A stretch of DNA of 32,546 bases from Chthoniobacterales bacterium (GCA_013695925.1 JACCZO010000029.1:1-32546), one strand, 5' to 3'. Shown: positions 1 through 8,774, counted from the stretch's first letter. Notes: generated from the sequence alone by a model not told the origin. Numbers and translations: made by a program.

Positions 1-2313
1 GCGGCGCGGCGCGGGCCGCTCAAGGTCCTCGCGCCGCTGGTCAAAGCGCGCAAGGGATTCCACACCGAAGTCGCGCGCTGGGCCGAGCGGCAGGGCTTCG
101 ACACGCTCTATGTCGATCGCCAGCTCATCCCGGTCACGCAATTCCGCAAGCTCGAGCGTTTCAAGGAACATACTATCGACGCCGTCGTCGGGATGATCGA
201 CGCCCGGCGCATCCTCAAGGCGCGCAACCTCGTCCTGCGCGCGCTCGATATTGGCCGCGGCACGGCGCATCTCCTGGACGCAAAGAATCGTCTGACCGTC
301 GTGAGCACGGAGATGAGCTGCCCGGGTTGCGGACGTGCCTTTGAGGAGCTCGATCCGCGTCTGTTTTCCTTCAACTCGCCGCACGGCTGGTGCGAGACGT
401 GCGCCGGCTTCGGCGAAATCTGGAACGAGAAGCTGCAGAAGAATGAAGAAGAGACGGGCGAGTCGATGCTCGAGAACGAACTCAACGCCGAGCGGCAATT
501 TGAATCCATCGAGGAAGAAGAAGCGGTGCCGTGTCCCGATTGCCACGGCTCGCGTCTGAACCCGGTCGCGCGCCACGTGCGTTTACAGGGCAAAACAATC
601 GACGAGTTCGCGGCTCGCTCCGCCGGCGAAGCGCTCTCGTTAGTCGGCAGGCTGCGCTTCCGCGGCACGCAGAAAGTCATCGCGGCCGATCTCGTGCCGG
701 AGATTGAGCAGCGGCTTCGTTTCATGGAAAACGTCGGGCTCGGTTATCTCGCGCTCGAGCGTTCCGCCAAAACCCTGAGCGGCGGCGAATCGCAACGCAT
801 CCGGCTCGCGGCCCAGCTCGGCTCGAATCTGCGCGGGGTGCTTTACGTCCTCGATGAACCGACCATCGGTCTGCATTCGCGCGACAACGTCCGCCTCCTC
901 GAAACCCTGACTGCGCTGCGTGAAAAAGGAAATTCGCTGGTCATCGTCGAGCACGACGAGGAAACGATGCGCCAGGCCGATCACATCATCGATCTCGGCC
1001 CGGGCGCGGGCGTGCACGGCGGCGAAGTGGTGGCTTCCGGTTCGTTAGGCGAGATCAAGCAGGTGGCGGCCTCGGAAACCGGACGCTGCCTGCGTGAGCC
1101 GCTCTGTCACCCGGTGCGCAAGTCGCGCCGTTCGTTAGGCGAGGTCGCGCAGTGGTTGGAGATCCGCGGCGCGCGGGCCAATAATCTGAAGAACATTGAC
1201 GCCCGTTTCCCGATCAGCCGGCTGACGGTCATCACCGGAATTTCCGGTTCCGGCAAATCCACGCTGATGCGCTCGGTCTTACTCCCGGCGGTGCAGCAGG
1301 CGCTGGGTAGCGCACGCGTCTCGCGTGCTGGCGACGGCGTCTCGCCGTCGCGGACTTTCCTTAGTGCGAAATCGTCCGGCAAAAGTTCGTCGCGGCAAGA
1401 TGCCGCGACCAGCACTCGAGACGAGTGCGCTACCCAGATCTCTGGCGCGGAATTCCTCGAGACGATCTACGAAGTCGATCAATCGCCTATCGGAAAGACG
1501 TCGCGTTCCACGCCGGCCACCTACATCAAAGTCTTCGACGAGATCCGGAATCTGTTCGCGCAGCTGCCGGTCTCGCGGGTGCGCGGCTACACTTCGAGCC
1601 GCTTTTCTTTCAATACCGAAGGCGGCCGCTGCGAAACCTGCAGCGGACAGGGCGTGCTCAAACTGGAAATGAGCTTTCTCCCGAGCAGTTACGTGCCGTG
1701 CGAGGATTGCGGCGGGCAACGCTACAACGCGCAGACCCTCGAAGTCCTCTACCACGGGCGCAGCATCGGCGACGTGATGAAGATGACGATCGCCCAGGCC
1801 GCGGAATTTTTTGCCGCCAACCAAAAGATCGTGCGTCCGCTTTCCTTGCTCGTTGAAACCGGCCTCGGTTACCTCCAACTCGGACAACCCAGCCCGACCT
1901 TGAGCGGGGGCGAAGCGCAGCGGCTTAAGCTGGCGACGAAACTGACTCGCGGGGTCAGCCGCGCCACCAACGAACGCCTGCGCAAGATGCGGACCCCGAA
2001 GTCGACCCTCTACCTGCTCGAGGAACCGACGATCGGGCTCCACATGGCGGACGTGGAATTACTCCTCAACGTCATCCATCGCCTGGTAGATGACGGGAAC
2101 ACGGTGATCGTGATCGAGCACAATCTGACCGTGATCGCGGAAGCCGATTACGTGATCGACATCGGGCCCGAAGCCGGTTCGTTAGGCGGGGAAATTGTGG
2201 CAGCCGGGACGCCGGAGGAAGTGGCCCAAAACCGTCTCAGCCGGACCGCGCCTTTCCTGCGCGAGGTCCTGGCCCAAGGGCGCGAGGTGGCACGGCTGCC
2301 CCGCGTCGGCTAA
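1..2313 (+). CDS. uvrA: Excinuclease ABC subunit UvrA, 5'-truncated by window edge
   Basis: Frame is open from base 1 (AARRGPLKVLAPLVKARKGFHTEVARWAERQGFD...), continuous with ORF 193..2313. Zinc-finger CPGC/CETC and CETC/CEDC motifs, LSGGESQRIRLA and LSGGEAQRLKLA signatures, DEPTIGLH and EEPTIGLH, DQSPIGKTSRSTPATY. Confidence 0.96.
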   Translation, partial: AARRGPLKVLAPLVKARKGFHTEVARWAERQGFDTLYVDRQLIPVTQFRKLERFKEHTIDAVVGMIDARRILKARNLVLRALDIGRGTAHLLDAKNRLTVVSTEMSCPGCGRAFEELDPRLFSFNSPHGWCETCAGFGEIWNEKLQKNEEETGESMLENELNAERQFESIEEEEAVPCPDCHGSRLNPVARHVRLQGKTIDEFAARSAGEALSLVGRLRFRGTQKVIAADLVPEIEQRLRFMENVGLGYLALERSAKTLSGGESQRIRLAAQLGSNLRGVLYVLDEPTIGLHSRDNVRLLETLTALREKGNSLVIVEHDEETMRQADHIIDLGPGAGVHGGEVVASGSLGEIKQVAASETGRCLREPLCHPVRKSRRSLGEVAQWLEIRGARANNLKNIDARFPISRLTVITGISGSGKSTLMRSVLLPAVQQALGSARVSRAGDGVSPSRTFLSAKSSGKSSSRQDAATSTRDECATQISGAEFLETIYEVDQSPIGKTSRSTPATYIKVFDEIRNLFAQLPVSRVRGYTSSRFSFNTEGGRCETCSGQGVLKLEMSFLPSSYVPCEDCGGQRYNAQTLEVLYHGRSIGDVMKMTIAQAAEFFAANQKIVRPLSLLVETGLGYLQLGQPSPTLSGGEAQRLKLATKLTRGVSRATNERLRKMRTPKSTLYLLEEPTIGLHMADVELLLNVIHRLVDDGNTVIVIEHNLTVIAEADYVIDIGPEAGSLGGEIVAAGTPEEVAQNRLSRTAPFLREVLAQGREVARLPRVG
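1303..1437. repeat. Cloverleaf-like palindromic element, in-frame inside uvrA
   Basis: Terminal inverted repeat CTGGGTAGCGCA...TGCGCTACCCAG extending to ~27/29 bp; internal hairpins GCGACGGCG-tct-CGCCGTCGC and CGCGGCA-aga-TGCCGCG; second copy at 6824-6971. Confidence 0.9.
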
Positions 2314-2365
2314 CGGTCGCGTCGGTTGCTGCCCGCCCTTTTCTCGCGGAAACTCGCGCGCCCTG

Positions 2366-3316
2366 ATGTTCGCCTATTACCTGCACGACTTCGATCCCTT
2401 CATCTTCCATCTCTGGGGAAATTTCGGGCCGCGCTGGTACGGCATGGCTTACGTCCTCGCTTTTGCCTGCGGCTATTGGCTGCTCAGCGTGCTGGCAAGA
2501 CGCGGCTACTCCCAGCTGCGGCCGGCGCAGGTGGGCGACTTCGTCAGCTGGTGCGCACTCTTCGGCGTCATGCTCGGCGGCCGGCTGGGCTACGTCCTTT
2601 TCTATCGCCCGGAAATGTTGCTCGATCCGCTCTCGATCCTGCGCGTTTGGGAAGGTGGGATGTCGAGCCACGGCGGGATGCTCGGGGTCCTTGTCTTCAC
2701 CTATTGGTACTCCTGGCGGCACAAAATCTCCTGGCCGAATCTGGGCGACAATCTCGTGGTGGTGGTGCCGCTCGGTTTGTTTTTCGGGCGTCTCGCCAAC
2801 TTCATCAACGGCGAGCTCTACGGCCGCCTCACTAATGTGTCCTGGGCGATGCTTTTCCCGAAAGAATTGCTCGACCCGAAAAACGCGGCCGAAGCCGACC
2901 GCGCCCTGACTGCGGCCCGGCAAATCGATCCCCGCCTGACGAGCCCGGAAGCGATTGTGCAGAGCATTCACGCGCAGCCTGCTTTGGGCGAGGCGCTCCG
3001 TCCCATCCTGACCCCGCGCCATCCTTCGCAAATTTACGAGGCGCTGCTGGAAGGCCTCGTCCTTTTCACCACTCTCTGGCTCGTCCGGACCCGGACGCGA
3101 CAGCCGGACGGGGTGATCACGGGGTTGTTCTTCATCGGTTATGCGATCCTCCGGATCGTGGTGGAATACTTCCGCGAGCCGGACGCTTCCTTGATCGCCG
3201 GCTTTACCCGCGGACAGTTTTTTTCCTTTTTCGTGTTCGCGCTCGGCGTGGCCTTTGTCGTCGTCGGCAAAATCCGCAACGTGCAGAGCTCGCCGATCTA
3301 CCAGCGGTCGAGCTAG
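2366..3316 (+). CDS. lgt: Prolipoprotein diacylglyceryl transferase
   Basis: MFAYYLHDFDPFIFHLWGNFGPRWYGMAYVLAF..., WEGGMSSHGGMLG, GRLANFINGELYGR, HPSQIYEALLEG. Start chosen downstream of the tracked ORF start, which overlaps uvrA. Confidence 0.95.
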   Translation: MFAYYLHDFDPFIFHLWGNFGPRWYGMAYVLAFACGYWLLSVLARRGYSQLRPAQVGDFVSWCALFGVMLGGRLGYVLFYRPEMLLDPLSILRVWEGGMSSHGGMLGVLVFTYWYSWRHKISWPNLGDNLVVVVPLGLFFGRLANFINGELYGRLTNVSWAMLFPKELLDPKNAAEADRALTAARQIDPRLTSPEAIVQSIHAQPALGEALRPILTPRHPSQIYEALLEGLVLFTTLWLVRTRTRQPDGVITGLFFIGYAILRIVVEYFREPDASLIAGFTRGQFFSFFVFALGVAFVVVGKIRNVQSSPIYQRSS

Positions 3317-3385
3317 GTCTCGCATGCGCCGCGGGCTGCAACCTCCGCTTTCGTTTCGCGCGACTTCCGCTATTACTAACGCAGA

Positions 3386-4153
3386 ATGACGGAGCTGATT
3401 TTCGCCGGGAATTTTCTCGCGGATGGGGGCCTGGTCTTCTCCTTCGAGCACTCCACCGTGGCCGGCAAAGCCGTCCTCTTTATCCTCGCCATCGGCTCGA
3501 TCTTTAGCTGGTCGGTCATGGTGACGAAAATGCGGGTCGTGCAATTCGCGCGGAAACAAACCGACCGCTTTCTCGCGGCGTTTCGCCAGGACCGGCAGCC
3601 GCTCCGTTTGTTTGAATCGAGCGTGCGCTTTCCTGGCTCGCCGGTTTTCCAGGTTTACCGCGCGGGCTGCGAAGAACTCACTTTTCACCTTCTCGGCTCG
3701 GCCGAGCTCGATGAAACTTTTCGCGCCCGGCTCGATATCGCGGACAAGATCACGCCGGCCCAGATGCACGCCGTTAACGCCGCAATGGAGCGGGCCGTGG
3801 GCGAGACCGCACTCAAGCTCGAGTCCCAGATGATCCTGCTCGCGACCGCGGTCAGCGGCGCGCCCTTTTTGGGGTTGTTAGGCACGGTCTGGGGCGTGAT
3901 GGATACTTTCACCGGTGTGGCCGAGGCCGGCTCGGCCAACCTCGCCGCGATGGCCCCGGGCGTTTCGGGCGCGCTCATCACCACCGTGACCGCGCTCTGC
4001 GTCGCGATCCCGGCCATGTTTGGCTACAACTTTCTCGTCACCAGCATCCGCGGGATGGTGGTGGAGATGGACAACTTCGCCGCCGAGCTGGCCTCGGAGT
4101 TTGAACACAAATACGTCGAGCACGGTTCGCGCGTTTCCGATTTCCGACGCTAA
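3386..4153 (+). CDS. MotA/TolQ/ExbB proton channel family protein
   Basis: LLATAVSGAPFLGLLGTVWGVMDTFTG...MAPGVSGALITTVTALCVAIPAMFGYNF signature; followed by exbD/tonB/tolB-like genes. Confidence 0.93.
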   Translation: MTELIFAGNFLADGGLVFSFEHSTVAGKAVLFILAIGSIFSWSVMVTKMRVVQFARKQTDRFLAAFRQDRQPLRLFESSVRFPGSPVFQVYRAGCEELTFHLLGSAELDETFRARLDIADKITPAQMHAVNAAMERAVGETALKLESQMILLATAVSGAPFLGLLGTVWGVMDTFTGVAEAGSANLAAMAPGVSGALITTVTALCVAIPAMFGYNFLVTSIRGMVVEMDNFAAELASEFEHKYVEHGSRVSDFRR

Positions 4154-4160
4154 AAAATTT

Positions 4161-4231
4161 ATGAATCAGGAAAGCAGGAACGGAAAACAAGTGCCTCCCT
4201 TCTTTTTCCTGCTTTCCTGCTTTCCTCATTC
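4161..4231. repeat. Hairpin with CAGGAAAG-type tandem arms (copy 1)
   Basis: gaatcaggaaagcaggaa ... ttcctgctttcctgctttcctcattc; near-identical arms recur at 15047-15145. Confidence 0.85.
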
Positions 4232-4247
4232 AATCAATCCCCTAACG

Positions 4248-4664
4248 ATGCGCCGTTATTCCAGCCGCACTTCCCTTTCGACGCTCTCGGAAATCAACGT
4301 TACTCCGCTCCTCGATCTCGCGTTCGTTCTCCTGATTATTTTCATGATCACGACGCCGCTGCTCGAGAACAGCAAGACGCTCATCATTCCCTCGAGTGCG
4401 ACGACGAACGCGCCGGTCAATCCCGCCACCGTCCAAACGCTCTCGATGGATCGCAACGAAGTCGTTAGGCTAAATGAAGAAGAGGTCGACCTCGCGAGCC
4501 TCGAAGGCCGGCTGGCGGCGCTCAAACAGGCCGATCCCAATCTCGCGGTCGTGATTCGCCCCGACCGCAGCCTGCCGGTCCAGAAACTCGTTAGTCTGAT
4601 GGATGCGCTGCAGCGCGCGGAGATCACCAAGGTCGGGATCGCGACCCAGGACGACTCGAAATAG
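4248..4664 (+). CDS. ExbD/TolR family biopolymer transport protein
   Basis: [41 protein letters not shown]; start placed after the repeat rather than at the repeat-derived MNQESR. Confidence 0.92.
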   Translation: MRRYSSRTSLSTLSEINVTPLLDLAFVLLIIFMITTPLLENSKTLIIPSSATTNAPVNPATVQTLSMDRNEVVRLNEEEVDLASLEGRLAALKQADPNLAVVIRPDRSLPVQKLVSLMDALQRAEITKVGIATQDDSK

Positions 4665-4666
4665 CG

Positions 4667-5644
4667 ATGACTCGCGACGCGCGTTTCTGGCGCAACGTCA
4701 CCATCGTGGGGCTGGTCCACGTGGTCGTGTTACTCGGCCTGCTTTGGTGGAGTCGCTCGCCCACGAAGGTGCCAAAAGACATCGTCTGGATGGAAGGCGG
4801 TGCTGGCGCGAGCGCACCCGCCGCGGCGGAACCTCCTCCATCGGCTCCTCCGGAACCGACGCCGGAAGCAACCGCGATCGCGACTCCGGAAGAGGTGGAA
4901 GAAGAACCCACGCCGGAAGTTGCGCCAACGGCCAAGAGCGAAATCGAGATCCCGTCACCGACCCTTTCGCCAACCCCAACCCCAACCCCAACCCCAACCC
5001 CAACACCGACTCCCGCACCCACTCCGAAACCCACCCCAACTCCGACCGTCAAGCCGACTTCTAAACCAACCCCGAAGCCCACGCCGAAACCGACTCCAAA
5101 ACCCAAACCAAAGCCGTCTCCAACTCCGAAGAAGAAGGCGACTCCGAAACCCAAACCGACACCAGACGAAGAAGCCGAAGAAGCGGCGAAGAAAGTAGAG
5201 AAGAAAAAAGCGGTCGGCAAAGCAGCGCTCGGGAAAGAGGAGAGGGGCGAAGAAACTTCCGAAAAGCCGGCCAAGAAAGCGACCGCTGCCGGCGCCGAGG
5301 GAGACAGGAAAAGCAAAGGCAGCGGGGGCTCCGGCGGCAAAGGCTCAGGCGCGGGAGGCGCGTCCGAGTTCGGCTGGTACGGCAACATGTTGCACGACCG
5401 TTTCTACAGCGAATGGGTGCAGCCGACCTCGGTCGTGCACAGCGCGAAAATTTCCGTCCTGCTCCGGATCCGGATCAACAAGGACGGCCGCATCTCCGAC
5501 TACTCGATCGCCAAATCGTCTGGCAATCCGGTGGTCGATGACTCGGTCAACGCGGCGGCGGCGCGGGTCAAGCAGGTTGACCCTTTGCCTTCAGGTTTGG
5601 GCGACGATTATTATGATGTGAACATCAACTTCGAACTAAACTAG
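4667..5644 (+). CDS. TonB/TolA-like energy transducer with Pro/Thr/Lys-rich spanning region
   Basis: N-terminal TM segment, long [15 protein letters not shown] tract, C-terminal TonB-like domain ([36 protein letters not shown]). Confidence 0.88.
   Translation: MTRDARFWRNVTIVGLVHVVVLLGLLWWSRSPTKVPKDIVWMEGGAGASAPAAAEPPPSAPPEPTPEATAIATPEEVEEEPTPEVAPTAKSEIEIPSPTLSPTPTPTPTPTPTPTPAPTPKPTPTPTVKPTSKPTPKPTPKPTPKPKPKPSPTPKKKATPKPKPTPDEEAEEAAKKVEKKKAVGKAALGKEERGEETSEKPAKKATAAGAEGDRKSKGSGGSGGKGSGAGGASEFGWYGNMLHDRFYSEWVQPTSVVHSAKISVLLRIRINKDGRISDYSIAKSSGNPVVDDSVNAAAARVKQVDPLPSGLGDDYYDVNINFELN
4970..5005 (+). repeat. (CCCCAA)n tandem hexamer inside the TonB/TolA-like gene
   Basis: ccaaccccaaccccaaccccaaccccaaccccaac read directly; encodes PTPTPTP. 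Confidence 0.9.
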
Positions 5645-5647
5645 ACG

Positions 5648-6811
5648 ATGACGAGACGAGAAATTTCCAACTGGATTAGCGGCGGCCTATTTTTCTGCCT
5701 AACGATCGCAACGAGCAGCGCGGCCGAGGATGTGCCCACCATCACGGTGAGCAAGGGCGACCAGATTAATCTTTCAGTCACGCCCCTCACGGGCGCCGAG
5801 GGCGCGGCCGCGACCAAGACCGTGCAGAACGATCTCGCCCTCTCGGGTTACTTCAAATTTGGCGGAGCGGACAGCTCCTACATCGTGCGCGGGTCGGCGA
5901 GCGGCGGAAGCCTGGGAGGTCAGGTCACGGATCACAGCGGCGGGACTGTTCTTTCCAAGACCTACAGCAACAGCACGCGTGAAAACGCGCACCAATTCGC
6001 GAACGACATCATCGAGACGCTAACTGGCCACAAAGGACTGGCTGGGACCAAGATCACTTTCATCGCCACCCGGAGCGGGAAGAAGGAAGTTTACCTGGCC
6101 GATTTCGACGGGAGCAACGTCCGGCAGCTCACGCGTGACGGCACCATCAGCGTGCATCCTTCACTCAGTCCCGATGGACGGCGCCTCGCCTATACCGGTT
6201 ACCAGAGCGGGTACGCGGATGTCTACGTGATCGATGTCGCGAGCGGCGCGCGCAATCGGATCGTGAATTTTCCGGGCACGAACAGCGGCGCGACCTTCTC
6301 GCCGAACGGCGGCGAACTTGCCCTAACGATCAGCAAAGATGGCAATCCCGAGCTTTACACGGTGAGCGCGAGCGGGGGCGGAGCGCGGCGGCTCACCCGC
6401 ACCCGCGGGGTCGAATCCGGCCCGACCTGGTCGCCGGATGGAAGCGAGATCATCTATTCATCCGACCAGGGTGGTTCGCCGCAGCTTTATCGGATTTCAT
6501 CGAGTGGCGGGCGCGGCCGTCAGATCGCGACCGGGCGCGGTTATTGCACCGAACCGAACTGGTCGCCGGATGGAAAAAAGGTGGCTTTTAACGTGCGCAG
6601 TGGCGGCGAATTTCAAATCGCTGTCCTCGATCTGGCGGGCGGTGCCACACGCACCCTGGCGACCGGACAGGACCCGGCCTGGGGCGCGGATTCTCGGCAT
6701 GTCATTTTCACCGACGGGGGCGCGCTTTACATGCTCGACACCGTCAGCAGTCGGAAGAACAAGATCGTCGACGGCCTCGGGAAAATCACCGAGCCGAGCT
6801 GGTCGCGCTGA
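5648..6811 (+). CDS. tolB: TolB-like beta-propeller translocation protein
   Basis: Repeated SPDGRRLAYTG / SPNGGELALT / SPDGSEIIYSSD / SPDGKKVAFN propeller motifs; position after tolQ/R/A-like genes. Confidence 0.9.
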   Translation: MTRREISNWISGGLFFCLTIATSSAAEDVPTITVSKGDQINLSVTPLTGAEGAAATKTVQNDLALSGYFKFGGADSSYIVRGSASGGSLGGQVTDHSGGTVLSKTYSNSTRENAHQFANDIIETLTGHKGLAGTKITFIATRSGKKEVYLADFDGSNVRQLTRDGTISVHPSLSPDGRRLAYTGYQSGYADVYVIDVASGARNRIVNFPGTNSGATFSPNGGELALTISKDGNPELYTVSASGGGARRLTRTRGVESGPTWSPDGSEIIYSSDQGGSPQLYRISSSGGRGRQIATGRGYCTEPNWSPDGKKVAFNVRSGGEFQIAVLDLAGGATRTLATGQDPAWGADSRHVIFTDGGALYMLDTVSSRKNKIVDGLGKITEPSWSR

Positions 6812-6823
6812 GTTTTATTTTTG

Positions 6824-6971
6824 GGGTAGCGCATGCGTCTCGCGTGCTGGCGGCGGTGTCCCACCGTCGCGAACTTTTCGGAAACGCCACCATCACCGCG
6901 ACGTTTACGCGATAAGCAAAGTTCGTCGCGCTGGAACAGCGCGACCAGCACGCGAGACGCATGCGCTACCC
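6824..6971. repeat. Cloverleaf-like palindromic element, intergenic copy
   Basis: Perfect 27-bp terminal inverted repeat GGGTAGCGCATGCGTCTCGCGTGCTGG...CCAGCACGCGAGACGCATGCGCTACCC; internal hairpins GCGGCGGTG-tcc-CACCGTCGC and CGCGCTG-gaa-CAGCGCG. Confidence 0.93.
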
Positions 6972-6988
6972 GAGCCATCATCCTCGCA

Positions 6989-8017
6989 TCACAGCAACGC
7001 GAGCGATTTACCCTCGCGGTGCGCGACCTGGTCGAGGGTGCATTGCCGCAGGGCCTTGTCCCTGCGCCAGCGCACAATCTTCGTCCCGTGGCGGAACCGA
7101 TCGCCGGTGAAATGATCGTAAGTCACTTCGACCACGACTTTCGGCGCGACCGGCTCCCATTCCGCACTCCGCTCCGTGCTCCAACGACTCGGGCCGCCAG
7201 GTGCGTTGCCGGTAAAGCCCGGCGCTTTCTTCAAGGCTTCGAACTTTTTCGTTAGGGCAGATTTTTCATCCGCCTTGAAGGCGGAGGTGAACCCGACGTG
7301 ATGGAGCAAGCCCTCATCGTCGTAGAGGCCGAGGAGGAGCGAGCCGATGACTCGCTTCCCGCTCGCATAACGAAAGCCGCCGACCACGCAGTCCACCGTG
7401 CGGATCTGTTTTATTTTCACCATCGCGGTCCGCTCACCCGAGGCGTAGACCGCGTCTGCCCGCTTGGCGATGATGCCGTCGAGATTGCCGCCGACTTTCT
7501 TGAACCATTTCTGCGCCTGCCGCAGGTCGGTCGTCGCGGGTGACAGACGGATTTGCTTCTCGTTAGGGAAAAATTTCTTCGCAAACGCCTCGAGCGCGCC
7601 GCGGCGCTTCTGCAGAGGGGTGTCGAGGAGCGATTTCCCGTCGGTTGCGGCGAGCAGATCGAAAACAATGAAGATAGCCGGATGCGAGGCGGCCAGTTTC
7701 TGCACCCGGCTGGCGGCGGGATGGAGCCGGAGCTGCAACTCATCGAAGGAAAGGGCGCTCCCGACCGGGATGGCCAGCTCGCCATCGAGAACGAACTTTC
7801 TCGCCTGCAGTGCGCTCAGCGCCGTAACAACATCCGGGAAATAGCGCGCGAGCGGCTGGCCGGCTTTCGATTGCAGAAAAATTTCTTCCCCGTCGCGGAA
7901 GGCGACACAGCGGAAGCCATCCCATTTCGGTTCATATTGCCAACCGCCGCCGTCCGGAATTTCGTCAACCGAACGGGCTTCCATCGGCGGGAGGGGCGGT
8001 TTGATGTCGAGTTTCAT
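6989..8017 (-). CDS. ATP-dependent DNA ligase (LigC/LigD ligase-domain type)
   Basis: YEPKWDGFRCVAFRDG (motif I), LDGELAIP, FIVFDLLA, DGIIAKRADAVY, MVKIKQIRTVDCVVGGF; C-terminal OB-fold-like region. Confidence 0.93.
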   Translation of the reverse strand: MKLDIKPPLPPMEARSVDEIPDGGGWQYEPKWDGFRCVAFRDGEEIFLQSKAGQPLARYFPDVVTALSALQARKFVLDGELAIPVGSALSFDELQLRLHPAASRVQKLAASHPAIFIVFDLLAATDGKSLLDTPLQKRRGALEAFAKKFFPNEKQIRLSPATTDLRQAQKWFKKVGGNLDGIIAKRADAVYASGERTAMVKIKQIRTVDCVVGGFRYASGKRVIGSLLLGLYDDEGLLHHVGFTSAFKADEKSALTKKFEALKKAPGFTGNAPGGPSRWSTERSAEWEPVAPKVVVEVTYDHFTGDRFRHGTKIVRWRRDKALRQCTLDQVAHREGKSLALL

Positions 8018-8029
8018 TTTTTTTTCCGC

Positions 8030-8086
8030 GTCTCTGTTCAGAGACGGCGGGCAGGATGGCCGCCGGCCAGGACAGGCTGGAAGCCT
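8030..8086. repeat. Three consecutive small hairpins between ligase and upstream gene
   Basis: GTCTCTG-tt-CAGAGAC, GGCGG-n9-CCGCC, AGGCT-gga-AGCCT read directly. Confidence 0.6.
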
Positions 8087-8702
8087 ATTTTCCGTAGCGG
8101 CGTGGTGTTAGTTTCGGTGGTCGCTTTCCTTTTCGCACCGCGCCCTGCACCGGGATGTAGGCAAGTTCGGCCCGATCGACCGCGCAACGCAGGAGCAATC
8201 CGCCGCGGCTCATGTCGCCGCGCCCCACGAAGTCAGCCGGGAAGCGCAATCGCTCCCGCAGAATTTCCAGCATGATGCTGACGTATTTCCCGGTCGCGAT
8301 GCTGCCCAAGAGCACGACCTCGCATTGCGGCGTCATCTGCCTGACGAGGCGGCGCAGATCGCGCTCGAGGGGGCGGCGATAGCGCGGATCGTCGGCCGCG
8401 ATATCGACTTCGGCAAACTCGCGCAGGTCGGCCAGCGTAACCCCGGTCGCCGCCGGGATCAGACCGCGGGTGGGAGTAATGACCAGAACGCGCGAGAAAT
8501 CGGGAGCGAAAGCGTTGGCGTAGGCCAGCTTCCCACGAAAATAAAGTCCGCTCAGGAAAGTGAAGACCTCGCCTAACGAGACCGGCTCCCCGCCGCGGAG
8601 GCGTTGCGCGAGGGCGAACTGCGCACGCTCGCTTAGGAGCATCTGGGCGCGGCGGCCGCCTGCGTAGGCCGGCGAAAGGAGAAAGGTGCGAGTCATGGGC
8701 AA
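8085..8702 (-). CDS. Conserved hypothetical protein, co-directional with the ligase
   Basis: Full ORF MPMTRTFLLSPAYAGGRRAQMLL...RGDMSRGGLLLRC; no antisense competitor with recognisable domains. Confidence 0.8.
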   Translation of the reverse strand: MPMTRTFLLSPAYAGGRRAQMLLSERAQFALAQRLRGGEPVSLGEVFTFLSGLYFRGKLAYANAFAPDFSRVLVITPTRGLIPAATGVTLADLREFAEVDIAADDPRYRRPLERDLRRLVRQMTPQCEVVLLGSIATGKYVSIMLEILRERLRFPADFVGRGDMSRGGLLLRCAVDRAELAYIPVQGAVRKGKRPPKLTPRRYGK

Positions 8703-8704
8703 GA

Positions 8705-8773
8705 GTTGTAGCGTCCGCTGTCCTCAGCGGAGAGGTTCGGTTCCTTTGCGCTGCGGATCGCGCACGCTACAAC
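8705..8773. repeat. Small cloverleaf-like inverted repeat in divergent promoter region
   Basis: GTTGTAGCGT...ACGCTACAAC perfect 10-bp arms; internal CCGCTG-tcct-CAGCGG and TGCGC-n8-GCGCA. Confidence 0.82.
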
Positions 8774-8774
8774 G

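Noticed and set aside
2291-2319. GGCTAACGG and other GCTAACG, ACTAACG or CGTTAGTC strings as extra copies of the octamer
   Set aside because: They differ at motif positions; excluded from the count to avoid inflating it, though they may be degenerate copies.
2237-3769. 510-aa minus-strand ORF antisense to lgt and exbB
   Set aside because: Low-complexity charged translation, overlaps two well-supported genes; typical GC-rich antisense open frame.
4970-5005. CCCCAA repeats as telomere-like DNA
   Set aside because: Lies inside an open reading frame and encodes a PT-rich spanning domain as expected for TonB/TolA.
4624-5388. Minus-strand GVGVGVG-rich ORF
   Set aside because: Antisense image of the proline-rich repeat tract of the TonB/TolA-like gene.
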